Below, piece by piece: positions 37,601 to 51,267 of a stretch of 64,000 bases of DNA. Both the position numbers and the translations under genes were made by a program. This DNA comes from Pempheris klunzingeri (lineage: Eukaryota > Chordata > Actinopteri > Acropomatiformes > Pempheridae). The stretch lies in contig NC_092012.1 of assembly GCF_042242105.1 (NCBI RefSeq), forward strand, positions 21,429,543 through 21,493,542. Direction: 5' to 3'. The notes beneath the pieces are model-generated. The model did not search any database. It saw only the letters and a list, made by a program, of their open reading frames with translations, and was not told the DNA's origin. Position 1 is the first letter of the stretch, and each line of letters opens with the position of its first letter.

Positions 37601-40600
37601 TGTTACTGTCAACAAGGCACAATTATTACATCCAGTCATTAAAATGAGCCTGACTGTGAGCTAGAAGTTGTAGAATGGTTTGTACATACTCATATGTGAT
37701 GAGTCTGTAACACTAATGCACAATGATGTCCAGCTTCTCCAAAGTTCTCTACAGCAGCTGGTGGGAGCAGGGAACATCTGCTTTGTCTCCATGTTCTGGC
37801 CAAGTTTTGGGTGTGTTTTAGATCCTGCGGCGCTGTGCTCGGACAGACTAATCTGGCGTGTGTGCGTTGATCTTGTGGTCTGCTCGGGTCTCAGGACAGA
37901 GTGTGGCTCGGGATAAAATGAGCGTGGATGGAAATATATTTTCTTTACTAAACCAGAAAGCAGCCACTGGGCCTTTCAATGGGAGGTGCTCGGCAGTGTA
38001 AAAACATGTCAAAACATTGAAGGCAGACCACATCAGGCTTTTATTTTACATGTCCAGATATTTTCCATTTCACAACAACTAGACAACATATGGATGACTA
38101 CACAACATGCTGTACACATGCCATAGCCAGCACCTACTGTACCCAAACACTGTATCACTGCAAATGGGACTGCTGTGTAGTGGGTCTTATTCAGAGCACA
38201 GTAGATCTTGTTTTCATAATGCAGAGTGCAGGTGGAATTAAGGCAATACAAGTTTAAACAGGATATTGATGGACTGAGTTCACTTTAAAGCATTATCAAG
38301 TCAAGCTGATTCAAAAGAAGTTGGGATGTCCATAGAGCTTTTGTAAGGATTCTCTTCCTCTGCAGTCGGGCTTCCATACATTTCCTTTGTTATTCATATT
38401 TACTAGATTATTTTGCTGACATGCTGATGTTCAGTAGGTATAATGTTTATCATGTTCACCATCTTAGTTCAGTGTGTTAGGATGCTCACATTTGCTAATG
38501 ACCAAACAAAGCCAAATTATTCCTTCTCATTTCCCACGGCTGCGTGTAAGTCTGTCTTATTGCATAGAGGTCATGAGGGGGATGAGCGAGACACTTCAGT
38601 TGTCGGAGGAAGAACATTCTTCAGTGCCCCTGGATACCAGTTACTTACATGACCTTCTGTTTTGGTCAGTGAAGTCCCTTGAGCAACTTTTGTCACATAA
38701 TGACCTTTCCTACCTGGCCCACAACTCTACAGTCCACTATATAATTTTATCTGCCACCCCCTGGGAATCCTGCTCCCTGAATATCACATCTCTCCTCCGG
38801 GTGCTCTTCTGCAGTTGCAGTCTTTTTACTCTTTCCATGAATTAATGTTTTTGAGAATTTTGCAATTGCCACTCTGTGTTAGATAAGAACATTACCTCAG
38901 AAAGGTCAGCATTTGTATTTAACAGCAAAAATTTTGGATTCCTATTTGTACTTGGATAGTAACAGAGGAGGGTTTGTCTTTTTGACATTGTTTGGATTTT
39001 TGTACATTTAAGACAAAGCAATTTCTCATATGACTGAATTATAACACTATTGTCTGCTGAACAGCAACATTTTGATACAAGTAGCTGTTAAATGCACACT
39101 GTCCCTTTCATGATGTTCATCTTTCCTCATTTAGTCTCTTTTGGATTTAATTTGATCTTATTGATGTAGTTTTTAAAGCTCCATTGGAAGGAGCTATGAT
39201 GTACATTACATTTTATGCATGTGTCCTCATTTTCACATCTCAATGCCACATTAATGTGACTTTGACAGAAAAAGATGGATGCACACTCTGTAATGGATTG
39301 CCTTACTAAAGCAGCTATTAGCCTGTGCGAGTGGAAGAGAGTAAAAAAACTGACATTCACTGAAATATCACAAATATCTCAAAATGCATGACCAACTCCA
39401 CTGCTTCACATAAGAACTTTGGTGAACACTGTACAAATCCATGGGCTGTGTCTGCAGCTTTTCCTGATATCTCAACTGGCAGCCAGGCAGCTCACCAGCT
39501 CCATGACTGTAAGCTGTGAGCTGGTGGGGCCTGGACAGCTTGTGTCTGTCATGAGTAGTTATGTGTATGGTCCTGATTGTTTGGGAAGAGAGCCAAACCT
39601 GCTGCTGTGCTGTGGATGAGAGGTGGTATGGATGAGGTGGTGTGTGTAGGAGAGGTGTGGAGAAAACAACATCTATCAGGTCAACCCACTGTGGCATAAT
39701 GCTGTATATCCACAGTCTCAGAGCGGGAATCAATTCTTTGCCAAGTAAAATAAGTGTAGGTAGGTATTTGTCATAGAGGCACATTGACAACTTCCACAGA
39801 ACAACACCGTACTAGTCCATCCTGACGAGCACTTACTGTCACCAGACACACGATAACACACTGCATCCTCTCTCTTGATTGGTCATTTTTTAGTGCAGCA
39901 CTGGTTGCAGAACTTACTCAGTAATAGTGATGTTGCACCAGACCCCACTAAATGTTCTTTTAAAATAACTGATGGAAGATTTACAGGTTCAGTAGGTAAC
40001 TTCTGAAAATAGCTTTTTGTCAGATTTGCTGAACCTGTCTCTATATATTAAAGAGTTTGGTCTGACCTGCTCTTTATGGAAAGCATCTTGAGATAACACT
40101 GTTATGAAATGGTGCTATATAAATAAAGAATGATTGATTGATTGGTGGATTGATTGATTGAGTGATTGACTGACAGTCGTACATCTGTGAAACAATCAGG
40201 TTCCTTTGGCCCCTCCTTGCACTCCTAATGGCAAGAATCCATTATGGCTGAATGAAAACAACCAGTCAGAGCAAATGCTGCACAGGCCCTCTCCCCTGCA
40301 CATCCCATCACTCAGTCTTCAGTGTGTGGCTCAGGAAGAGCACATTTATCTAGAACTTCAAGCTACATATGCAATAATCACAGTTTTAGTTTGGGGACAA
40401 TGATATTTATTGCTTAACAGTCAGCAAATTTGCTTCATCACTGTGCAGTGACTTGATCAGGTCTGACTGACAGTCTGCTGTTAACGTAAGCAGGGAACAG
40501 CATCATTCAAATGCTGCTAAACCCTGATTGGTGCTCAGATATAAGTTACCAGCACAGACAGAACGCAAGATAAAAAAATCTCTCTAGAGAAACAAAGAAA

Positions 40601-43600
40601 ACTTTGGTAGAACCAACACGGGTAGAGAACGTTTGTGCAGGACCACATTGCTCATAGTAAGGAGGCGTTTGAGTAAACAGCTTTTCAGGGCTTTTCGAAT
40701 GCAAAAGTGCAAATTTCTGCATCAGCTGATCCCTTTTGAAGCCTCCCTCAGAACGGCCACTTCCTACATCACAGCTGAGAGATCATTACCCTGTATGAGC
40801 CTGCATATTGTCAAAGGTTCTCCAAAGGCCCTGCTGCTTCATCCCACGTTTTACACAAGGTTTTGCAGGGTGGGGTCCTCACACTTTGCAACAACTTGGT
40901 TGAAAACATAAAGGTCACTGACTTTGTGCCCTCTTTTGACTCACTATGAAGCTTTTTTAAAACAGGCTTTCTCAATGATTCCCTACCATCTTCTGCCCTG
41001 CTGTGTTATCCTCTCACGCTGTTCACCATTTTATTCGATCTTATATGTTACTGAAATCATAACGTTCTCTGAGCAGATTAGAAAAGGCAGGCAGGAAAAA
41101 GTGTGATATCCCATATTTTCACTTTAATATCCATTTTCTTCACTCATGTATTATTGCATTGTACATGAGTCAACAGCATCACAGCCTCTGGCGACCTGTG
41201 CTTTTGACCATATAGAACATGCATCATCAACATAATGTAAGGCCGAGGGAAATAATCCCATCAAACTGAGATGAGGGCAGCAGCTCATGAGATGGACTGC
41301 AATAACACTTCCTCCTGAAAGCAAAGTGTTATTTTTTTTTAATGAAATGAAAAACAAACTGCTGCTGTTGTATGCTATACCTGCAGAGATGATAGACTAC
41401 TCTTGGGAACTGCCTCCACCTCTACTTCTTCAAGTAGCTTTCACTCTTAACTCACATTCATTATATAAGTGTAAAGAAGGGTGCGTATTAGTTCTTTGCT
41501 GCCTACAGGCACAAGGACACTCATCTGAGACCCCTGCTTACATGGGCTGGTGCCTCTTATCCTGTATCCCTGCTCTGTCAGCGCTGAGCTTTCAAACTTT
41601 ACATTTGTTCCCTGTTGGGTTTAATGGATGGAGGCTGCTCTGCTTTATAGCTGGTTCAGGTTACAATATATGGTGATGTCATTTTTTTCACACATTTACT
41701 GCCAACTGGTTAATGTGTCACTATAGCAACGTGAGCCTGTTGGATTTGTTTTGTTCGTGTCTTTTGGAACTTTACACATTTTCTTGATTTATTTTGATAG
41801 ATATTTGTAACCTGAGATTTTTTAGAGATTAGAAAAAAATTTATTCTGGATCAAGCTTTAATGAAAGGTTTTAAAACTACCATTAAAAGAGAACTCCACC
41901 AATTTAGCATTACACACATTTAACATAGACACCCCCAGAGACATTTTATTAAACTTCTGCAGTTCTCCCTGGAGCTACAACAACTTTTTTTCAGTAGGGT
42001 GGGGTTGTTCCAAACTCTCCTGGTTACAGCTTTAATGCCTAAACTGACTGAAGGTGCAGTTAGACCAGACACAATTCCCCATTCACTGACAGCACCTTAA
42101 AGGGATAGTTTGGATTTTACTGTGCTACTGAGCAAAGTTAGCACCATGAATTAGCTCCTGTGTTAGCTCACTCACTGGACCAAGTCTGTCTCTGCACTGC
42201 AGCTCAGTGTGTGTGCACTTTGTTAGTTTACCCTACGACTGTCAGACTCACGTTTGTGTGAGTGTGTGCTGTGTTTTTGGTATAACTCAGGGACACGTTC
42301 AGGTACACACTACATGCACGTACATGCATGTGTGTGTGCCCTGGCTGCCGGAGTAAAGGACGGAGCATGGATTACAGCATACTCCGAGTGTGTATGACTT
42401 TACTGCCCATTACTCTAACAGATCTTTACAAGCAAAAAGGTGTTTACTGTTTACAGAACCTTAAAACTGATGTTGATTTTTTTAGGTTGGCCTTTTTTAG
42501 GTGGCTAAACTATGTCTTTCTGCTGACCTCGTCCATAGTAGTACATTGCTTAGCATCTGTGCCGGGAGTCCCTCCTGCTCCTCTAAACTGAGGGTGTGTT
42601 GACTGCCATCTATAGTAGGTAATATGCTAAATATGGATAATTACCTCACTTCAAAAATATCCAACCATTCCTTTAAGCGGGTCCCTCAGTACTGTCCCTC
42701 GAAAACTTGGCATAGCTCTTCAAGGAGCTACTTCCTTACTTCCCAGTGTTAAGTGCACAGAGTCACAGAGTTCAGATCAGTCCTGGTGGCGTCATCATCA
42801 TAGTTCCCATTCACACACACACACACACACACGCACCGGCAGAGAATAGGATGCCCTCCAACAGTTCAGGTCACTCCAGATTGCATCAAAGGTCCTTTAG
42901 CGTTGACATTATCTCTGTTTATTTTAATAACCCATGGTAGTGACTTGTTTTGGGTCGTGGTGTGTGTGTTGGGGGGGTTATCTGTTATCTGTGTGCATAT
43001 CCATCTGTCCCATCCTGTCTGCTTGCCTCTCTGTCCCTTTTCTAAAGGTAAGCCTGTTTGTCAGATTGCGTGCCTCTCCTCTGATGTTTTAGGTCACCCA
43101 GTGCTGTCTGTCACGACAGTTTGAAGATGACTGCAGGAGGACGAAGGAGAGAAAGTGTATCAGTATATAACAAATGGCTGCTGGGAATACCCCCGGTATT
43201 GTCTCTGCACACAACCATTACTTCTGTCACTTCAGTTCCTCCCTGTGTTTTATGAGTGCCTAAACCATGAGGTAAACTTTAGAAAAACCTGGAATATCAA
43301 AGCTACACATTTGACTGTTCTGTTAGCAGTATCATATCATTTTGTCACAAGGGTAGAATTTGATATTTGTATCTGTGAGAAAATGGAGACTCCATCTCTT
43401 TCACCATCTTGTTTCTTCTTCTTTGTTGTCTTTTCACATCTACATTTCCGCTTTTTTTCTGCTTTGCCCTTCTTTCCTTTTCTCTCTAATTGCCTTTTTA
43501 TATTTTCTCTACTTATATGTATAACCTCCACTTCTCACTTCCTGTTCTCCACCTGAACCTCCTCCCCTCCTTGTTTCTTTTCCTCTCACCCCTGTCTGGT

Positions 43601-46600
43601 TTCAGCTCAGTCTCTCTGGTCCATCATCACTTCTTTTACTGCTCTCGGCTCTCTTTTTCTTTAATGTCCTTCCTGTCCTTCTTGTATAACCTGATATCCA
43701 CTCACTGATATTGTCCCACTCCTCCTCTAGTCTTCCCTCCCCATTCACTTTTTTCCTGACTTCCTTTGACGTTTGAAGGAGAGTGGGGATCCACTCAACT
43801 GACAAAGGGAGAGGCGATGACGTCACAGCAGACATGATACACCAGCATCTGCTCTGGTCTAAAAATACACACCACAGGGCACACACAGTCAGTCTGCAGC
43901 TGCACTCAGCATTTGTTTCCACCTCCACGCTCTACTGAGATGGCCCAGCTTTTTACACAACTGGGGCTTTTGGGCATGCTGGGCTACATGCTGCTGGCTC
44001 ACAGCTGAGCGGCCTTCATGTGTTTAGATATTAAGGTTTAAAGGCTCGAGGTGGGTACGGGTGTAGGGTGGGGGTTTAATGAACACAGAGGAAAGTGGGC
44101 TCGGTTACTAGGTTAACATCCAACCTGTCAATGTGAATGAATTTAAACTTCCTTGTTGAAATTCCATTAATGAAAATCTAAACAATTGAAAGTACTGACA
44201 AAAGGGGTGGTACCGACATGCCGTGATATTAAGCGGAACTGCTCAAGCTAAAAAAAAAAATCTATTGCAATCTTGCCATTGACGTCCCCCTGCTGACATG
44301 TCTTAAATTTACTTATTTTACTTTTTTATTTACTTTTTTGAACAAATTAAGGCATTGTATTATTACTCCATCTGGACATGCATTTACTTTTGTCAAGTAT
44401 GTACATTCATTTCCTGTGGTCCACATCTCAACTGTGACCTCAATTACTTTACACAGCATAACAATTTAACATTTGATACATATGAAACCTTTAGAGTTGA
44501 TTACCTTAGTAATCTTTTGTCAGTGCAACATTGTTAAGTGTTCAAAGAAGAGGCCTTCATACCAAGAAGTGTCCACCTCTCAGTACTCAGCTGTTTCCTG
44601 CCGCTCCTCTTTCTTTTTTAACTGTCACAGCAGCACACACCCTCCCCAGTCTTTGAGCAAGGCAGTGTACCTGCAGCTCCTCTGGTCCTCAGCAGTGGAG
44701 GATGGTGTGAGTGCTCAGTAGCTCCCTGGTGCTGAGTGGGTGTTTGTGTGTAACCCCCTCTGACCCCGCGTTTACTCCCCGAGGCCATCACTGTAAATAA
44801 GAATGTGTTCTTAGTGACGATGCTGGGCTGGATAGTTAAAGTCCTTATTATGTGCCCTGCTTTGCTCATACATGTATACTTCTTCAGTAAAACCCTTTCT
44901 TCTTGTTATCTTCTGCTTTTATGATGATTGATGAATGTCGTTATTCTGTGGTTTAGACATTTAGACCATTTCAATATTTACCTGAAAGTTTAAATCTCAT
45001 GGCTTCCTCAGGACTTATTCAACCAGAGAATGACACTAACGTAGCATCTTTCTTTTGTCAGACATGGCATCTTCTGGCATCAATTCTAAATTCATGTAAT
45101 GGGTGGGATGTAATATTTAATAATTTTTTTCTGTCTCCTCTTTGTGTTTGCATGTGTGCTTCTTTTGTTTGTCTTCTGCTGTGTTGGCATGTAACTAGGG
45201 AAGCGAAGCAGGCAGGTCTGTCAGACTTGGAGATCATCTCCCAGCCAGTGGAGGATGAGAACCAGTGCTTGGCTCCTCCAGTCCAGCTGGTGAGCTTTGG
45301 CTACAGAGATCTGCCCCTCGCAGCTCTGGACCTGTCGCTCGCTGGCTCGCAGCTCCTCTCCAACGCAGATGAGGATGAAAACAGGGATGGGTGAGTGAAG
45401 CTAGCACTCAGTTGTATGATAAATAAATGTCTTTTGTTTGTTTTGAATATTTTCCTGTGGCAAATGTGAGTAACAGAGATGTGATCATTTGTTGGTTTCA
45501 AACTGCTTTTTTGGTGAATTCAGAGTGACAAAGATTGGCTTCTGAACAGTTTGGCAACAGGGAGGTGTGAGTGACACTCTGGTGGTATTTTTGTATACTA
45601 GGTGACTTTTCTGAAATCATTTGGAAGTGGCACAAACGCACTCACAGTCAGTGTTGAGCCAACAGATTCCTGCATCTTATGAGCACTCGTTTGTTTCAGG
45701 AACAGCTAAACAAAACAAGAGCCCCATCAAACATAGCTTTCCTCCTGACTGTCAGTGAGTATTATCTCTGTGTCTTGAGCTTATCATTATTATATAGCAT
45801 ACACTGTATGTTTGTTAGATCTTATTTGGTTTTCACCAGCACAACACCCCTTCACTTCTCTCTGCTAGCTTCAGATGACATACTTGATATTCATTTTTAC
45901 TCTATTGTGTTTTTTTACATCATAGTATATCCAAACTACTTAAAATGTCTTCTTGAAGAGATTCAGATCACCAGCAAATAAATACCCAGTTTTTGAAACA
46001 ACTTGTCAGTGCACAGCATAAAGTTGGTGCTCATGGCTCAGACATTGGCATACTGGACATAACAGATGGACAAATGTTGTTTGTTTGTGCGCCTTTTGCT
46101 TTGTGCAAGCTTAATCCAGTTTCAGAGACGACCCTTGTAAATGTAAATTCACTGCAGCATCATGTGGTTCAAAATGAGTTATTAGATACATTTCCTTTTT
46201 TGCGTGTGGAATTATGGAAAATGGTATACATAAATGCCAAGGATTGTTGCTGAAGAGTAAGGATTTAGATGCTGAATGTGAAAAATGATTCAGAGTAAAA
46301 AATAACTTGCTGACACAAATTAGTATTCAGAGCTCGTCATCTGCGGCCTGAGGTGATTACATTGGCCAAAACATCAGACTTAAGAGCCAGTGACAGCAGT
46401 GGTGAGCCATTCGTTTTTACGGGTTCTGTCTAAACATACAGCTCTACTGTCCGCTGAAATGCTCCTGATAGCGAGTATATAGACCTGATTGATGCAAATC
46501 AGACTTCACTGATCTTCCCACTGTCAGTAGTGTGATATGTGATATGATTTATTTATGCGGTGCAGACATAGAAACCACAGACATGACCACAGATTATGTA

Positions 46601-49600
46601 ACATTTGCACCTCCGCCAGTGTGCAGCATAGAGCCATCACTGTGGAGTCATGAACAAATAGGAAGTTTGGGAGAGCTGAGACTTCAAGGAGAGGCTCAGG
46701 TGGTCAAGTGTCATCTGCATTTCGTAACCTTAGCTGTGACACAGCAAAATTAGAATTCAACAGTTTGAATGCAATTTCACATGTGAAGTTCAGTTTAAAA
46801 GAGGTATTCTCGACCTCTTTTCGACAGAAATTCAGCACTCCATACTTTCCCAAGCAGACGGCATCTAACAAAAGACATTGTCAAGTTGTATTATATAGCC
46901 TGTCCCTGTTACGACCACAAACACACACAAGGAGACGGGCTCAAATACTTGACGTGAGACAAACAGATGGTAAAAAGGTGCAGTTTATTGTTGGACAAGA
47001 TCAACAAAGACAAGGCACCAAAAACAGGCACAATTCAAAAAGTACTTACTGGCAAACACAAACCTGACTAGACTTTAACACTCTCAAGATACTAACTGAC
47101 TAGGATGCTGGAACGCTCGACACAAAGTCACAAGATGAAGTGGTTCAGGACAGGGGAAAACACAGACAACCAGGGAATAGAGCACAGGTGGAAAGGGGGG
47201 GTCAGGGTGGGGCAGACGAACACAGGAGCAGGAAACACAGGAAGGGATCTGGAACGGGAGGAAAAGGTTGAACGCCACAATAAAACAGGAAACACATGAA
47301 CTAACAAACTTGACGAGACATAACAGTCCCATATTATGGAAAATGGACAGGCAAATCAGTCTCTTGTTAGTCCCCCCCCCCCCCACTGCACTCTCACAAA
47401 ACAATAATTAGTGTCATATTATCATAGTTGTTCTTGTGATACAGCAGGATATTTGTACATGTAGCAGGCTTATATCTACATGAACCGAAGTAGCTATACA
47501 TACTGTAGATGTATGCACATGTCAACAGTAAATATTTAATGGGACGTCAAAATGCTTTTGACATGAACAATATTTGCCCTGTTAAGAAGACTATGATGGC
47601 TCAAAAACATGTAGCTGTTATTGTCAAACAACTTACAGTTTTCACCAAAAAGCATCTGTCACACATAACACTCTCTCTCTCTCTCGCTCTCTCTCTCAGT
47701 CTCACATACATGCACACACAAACACACACTTGTCCCATCAGACTTGCATAAATGCCACATAGTATGAATGATTATCATCCATCATGTATTAAGTCTCCTT
47801 CCCTAAGTCCTTGACTTGCTGTCCCTGTTGCTCAGCATTATGTCCATTTATCATTAAGTGACAACCTCTGGGTTGTCCAGCGTCCATATGTTAAACGAGA
47901 TCAATTCATCATTTCAGACTAAATATCTGCCCTCCCTCCACTGCCAGCTGACAACAAGAACCTTTATTGTAAGTGACATTTTTGTGGCACATAAGCCACA
48001 AGCCAATAATATCACACTCTTAATTTCTTGTAAACCTTTTTTACTGTCTAACTATACATGCTGTCACATTCACTTATCTTATTGGGTGATCAACTGCTGT
48101 GTAAGGTTGTACTGCAACACAGCTGCTTGATGTCTATGTATAGTGCTGTCTACAGACTGAAGTCGTTTAAAACTCTACAAATTGTCACAGACGGCTCTTG
48201 ACTGATTTGACTTGACTTTTATTTTGCCTCTGACTGTGGATTCTGTTCGGATGCATCAGCCTGCAATGTAACCATTCACATGCTGGACTCAAGGCTTTTG
48301 GCTGACTGAAAAACTTCAAGTTCACATTTAGAAGGAAATACAGTAAGAAGACACAGGCTTTAGAGATGAGTGACTTCACAGTTCATTTCAGTCAGAGGAA
48401 CATGAAACTTAGCTGATCGTGGTCCTTGTTCTTGCAGCTTTGACATGATTGTGTGAAATGGTAGCGTGGCATATGGATATGTGGTCACATCACAGCTATC
48501 CTTTTGATTACTCACAACATTAACAGATTTTTATTTCTACTGCGTGAAACCTGCTCACTGTCCAGTCTTTCCATTCTGTCCAGCAACCGTGACTCAAACC
48601 TGGCTCGTAGCACAAGCTCTCACTAGGATGCACATAAACACTATAAGCTGTTGTACAAGTTCCAACGCACACATACACGCATGCACGCACACATGCCAAA
48701 TCCATATATGCTACCTCATCCAAGAACTCCGTTTGACACCAAATCAGGTCTCACTCCATTGGTTCCCTTCAGTCAGCCACTCGTGGCCATAAACAGATGG
48801 ATTTCACAGACGCACCATCAACAGTAGGCGGTGCCGACACTCACACTGTGCTTGTACCACAACCAGCACAACCCTCTTGTGTCCTATTTCATATCAGGGT
48901 CAGCATGTATTTCCATCCCTATGCATAATGGATAATTGTGTGTATGTTTACTGTGGGAGTCCTCACTGTCTTGGGTTGTTGTGAACATTTAGTGTACAGT
49001 CATGCATTATGCATGCAGCATTTCTTATTGTTGCTCAACCTGTGAAATACCTGTAAGGCTGCTCAAGCTAAGATTTGGCCAATAACTGGGTCACAGGCCT
49101 GCTGAGTAATCAAAAACCAACAGCAACAAAAAAAACTAGACTAGCGGTATGTCCAGAGAAGCTTGGGTCCGAGGGCAAGGGACTGAGGTCCTATTGGTTG
49201 AATCTCTGCTGTAAGAAGCTCTAACAACAGATTTACCAGTCACTGCTGTGAAGGTTATTTTACCAGTGAGCTTAATTTACTCAAACTGTGCTTAGTGCGA
49301 TGGGGTCACTATTTCATATTCAAGTCATTAGTGGGAAATGTCTGCCTGTAAAAATGCTGCCAGTGGGAGTTGTAAAAGTCATCATTCTTTCTTTTAGCTT
49401 TAATGAAATTCCATTTAAATACACCAGGCATGAACTCCAGTAATGTGTGCATTACATCTCCACTATACGTTAAACGCTACGCTAATCCTTCTCATTAATC
49501 ATGATTACCAGACTATGTGTCTGGCTTTCATTAGGATGTTCCTATAGCTCCTGCTTTGTGACAGTACAGGTGAAATATCAACACCCCCTGCTGTTTATAT

Positions 49601-51227
49601 GTCTCGCATCATATCAGTGAACAGTGAAGCAGTGAGAATCACGACTGAAAGAGTAAAACTGAGAACGTGTGAGGAAAAGAGGCCTCCGCTGACATTAAGG
49701 CCATGTCATTAGAATCAGTGAGATGTAGCAAGAGAGCGTCTCACTGGATGTGTCAGTCAGCCTGCTGCCCCCCAGAACCCAGTTCTATTTCATTATGTGG
49801 ATTTCAGCACCACTGGGCTTTGGGTGATTACGCCTGTGCCTCTGTCTCCTCATTAGCGTATCGATCTTCCTCTCAAACAGACAGCAGCCATTAGCCTCCT
49901 TTAATGACATTCACAAGCACCATGTCTCTGCACCATCATCATGTTTTACAGCGGCCTCCTGCAGCAGTGGGCGTTCCTTAAGTCAGCGCTTTAACATCAA
50001 CTACCTGTGAGTTGACCTTGCTGGGTCATAACCGTATGTAAGCAACACCGCCCATTTTTTAAAGATTACTTTTTGATCATTTATTCACCGGTTTGATGGT
50101 GAAAAGCAGACAGGACACGTGGGGGTGGGTAAGACATGCAACAATTGAACTGGCGACATCGTGGCCATGTGGCATGCAGCAAACACTGTAGCCATTTGGC
50201 TATGAAGGCACTCCCATCAGGCACTTGTCTGTATTTGCTCTCAGAATGCAGATATTAAAATCCAAGCAGAGGTACCGATTGCTAACCTCACCTTTGGGGA
50301 AATGGAGCAGAGGAAATGAACCTACGTTATGGTCGTGTTGAATGATGAAGTGAGGTTGAGAGAAGGCAAGACAGCGGCAGTAGGACAGCAATCTACAGCC
50401 ATCAAAATGAAAATGTATGTGGGAGAGGAATCTGTGGGCTGCTCCACTGACTCTACCTGCAAAAATGGATTACCCCGCCAGCACTGCACCCCCACACCCC
50501 CTCCTCTACTCCCAGCCTGAATTAGCTGGCTCATTGGCTTTCTGAGGTAGTGATGGAGTGTCATGAAGAAAGCTGTGCACGAAAAATGTTTAGGCATGCT
50601 CTGTAGTGATTTTTGGCGAAATGAGAGCGAGTGTTCCTGAAAGTGAGTGTCACAACCACGGTGGAGGTGTTTCATCAGCATGGCAACGGCTCATTGGGTG
50701 GGGTTTTCATGTCAGCAAAAGTTTTCTCATCTACTCTTTCCAGACAGAAAGTGGGTGTAAATGAAAAATATGCAAACTAAACAGATATATTCTCTGTTGT
50801 GATGTGTTAAAGTTTACATCTAATTTAATCTACCAGTTTATGGTGTAATTCAAAGTTACCGAACTCTGAAAACTGAAACTTAGTGACAAACGACAGGAAA
50901 AGAAATCATACATTTACATGGTTGGAGCGGGAGACAACCTCGCAGGCTGTAATTTTCCACACAGGCTTACAAATGAGATGCTAAACGAAGAGGACTTTGT
51001 GTTTCATGGTTTGTCTATACTCTAGATATAGGAAACAAGCAGAGGGGATTAATCAAGAGAAAAGGCTCCTGTGTCAAGATGCCACTGTGTGATGAAGCAC
51101 CTTCTGTCAGCCATGTTTGCATATCATAGCCTGTAGCATTGTGAAGGTGGAGCTGACCTTACTGCTATCTCCCGTACAGTGTGCTGCCCTCACTTCACAT
51201 GACAGCAAAGTAGTCACTCACACACAC

Positions 51228-51267
<40 letters not shown>

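Larger units (their letters stand above)
34604..45198 (+). other. tmem266 intron (10.6 kb)
   Basis: No coding exon was recognised apart from a speculative alternative first exon near 43890-44050. It holds dispersed repeats near 36437, 40045, 41884, 42097 and 44630, plus a (GTAGAA)n run near 35814-35835. Confidence 0.8.

Noticed and set aside
39368..39790. 140-codon minus-strand frame in the tmem266 intron
   Set aside because: No family resemblance, no supporting splice or promoter signals.
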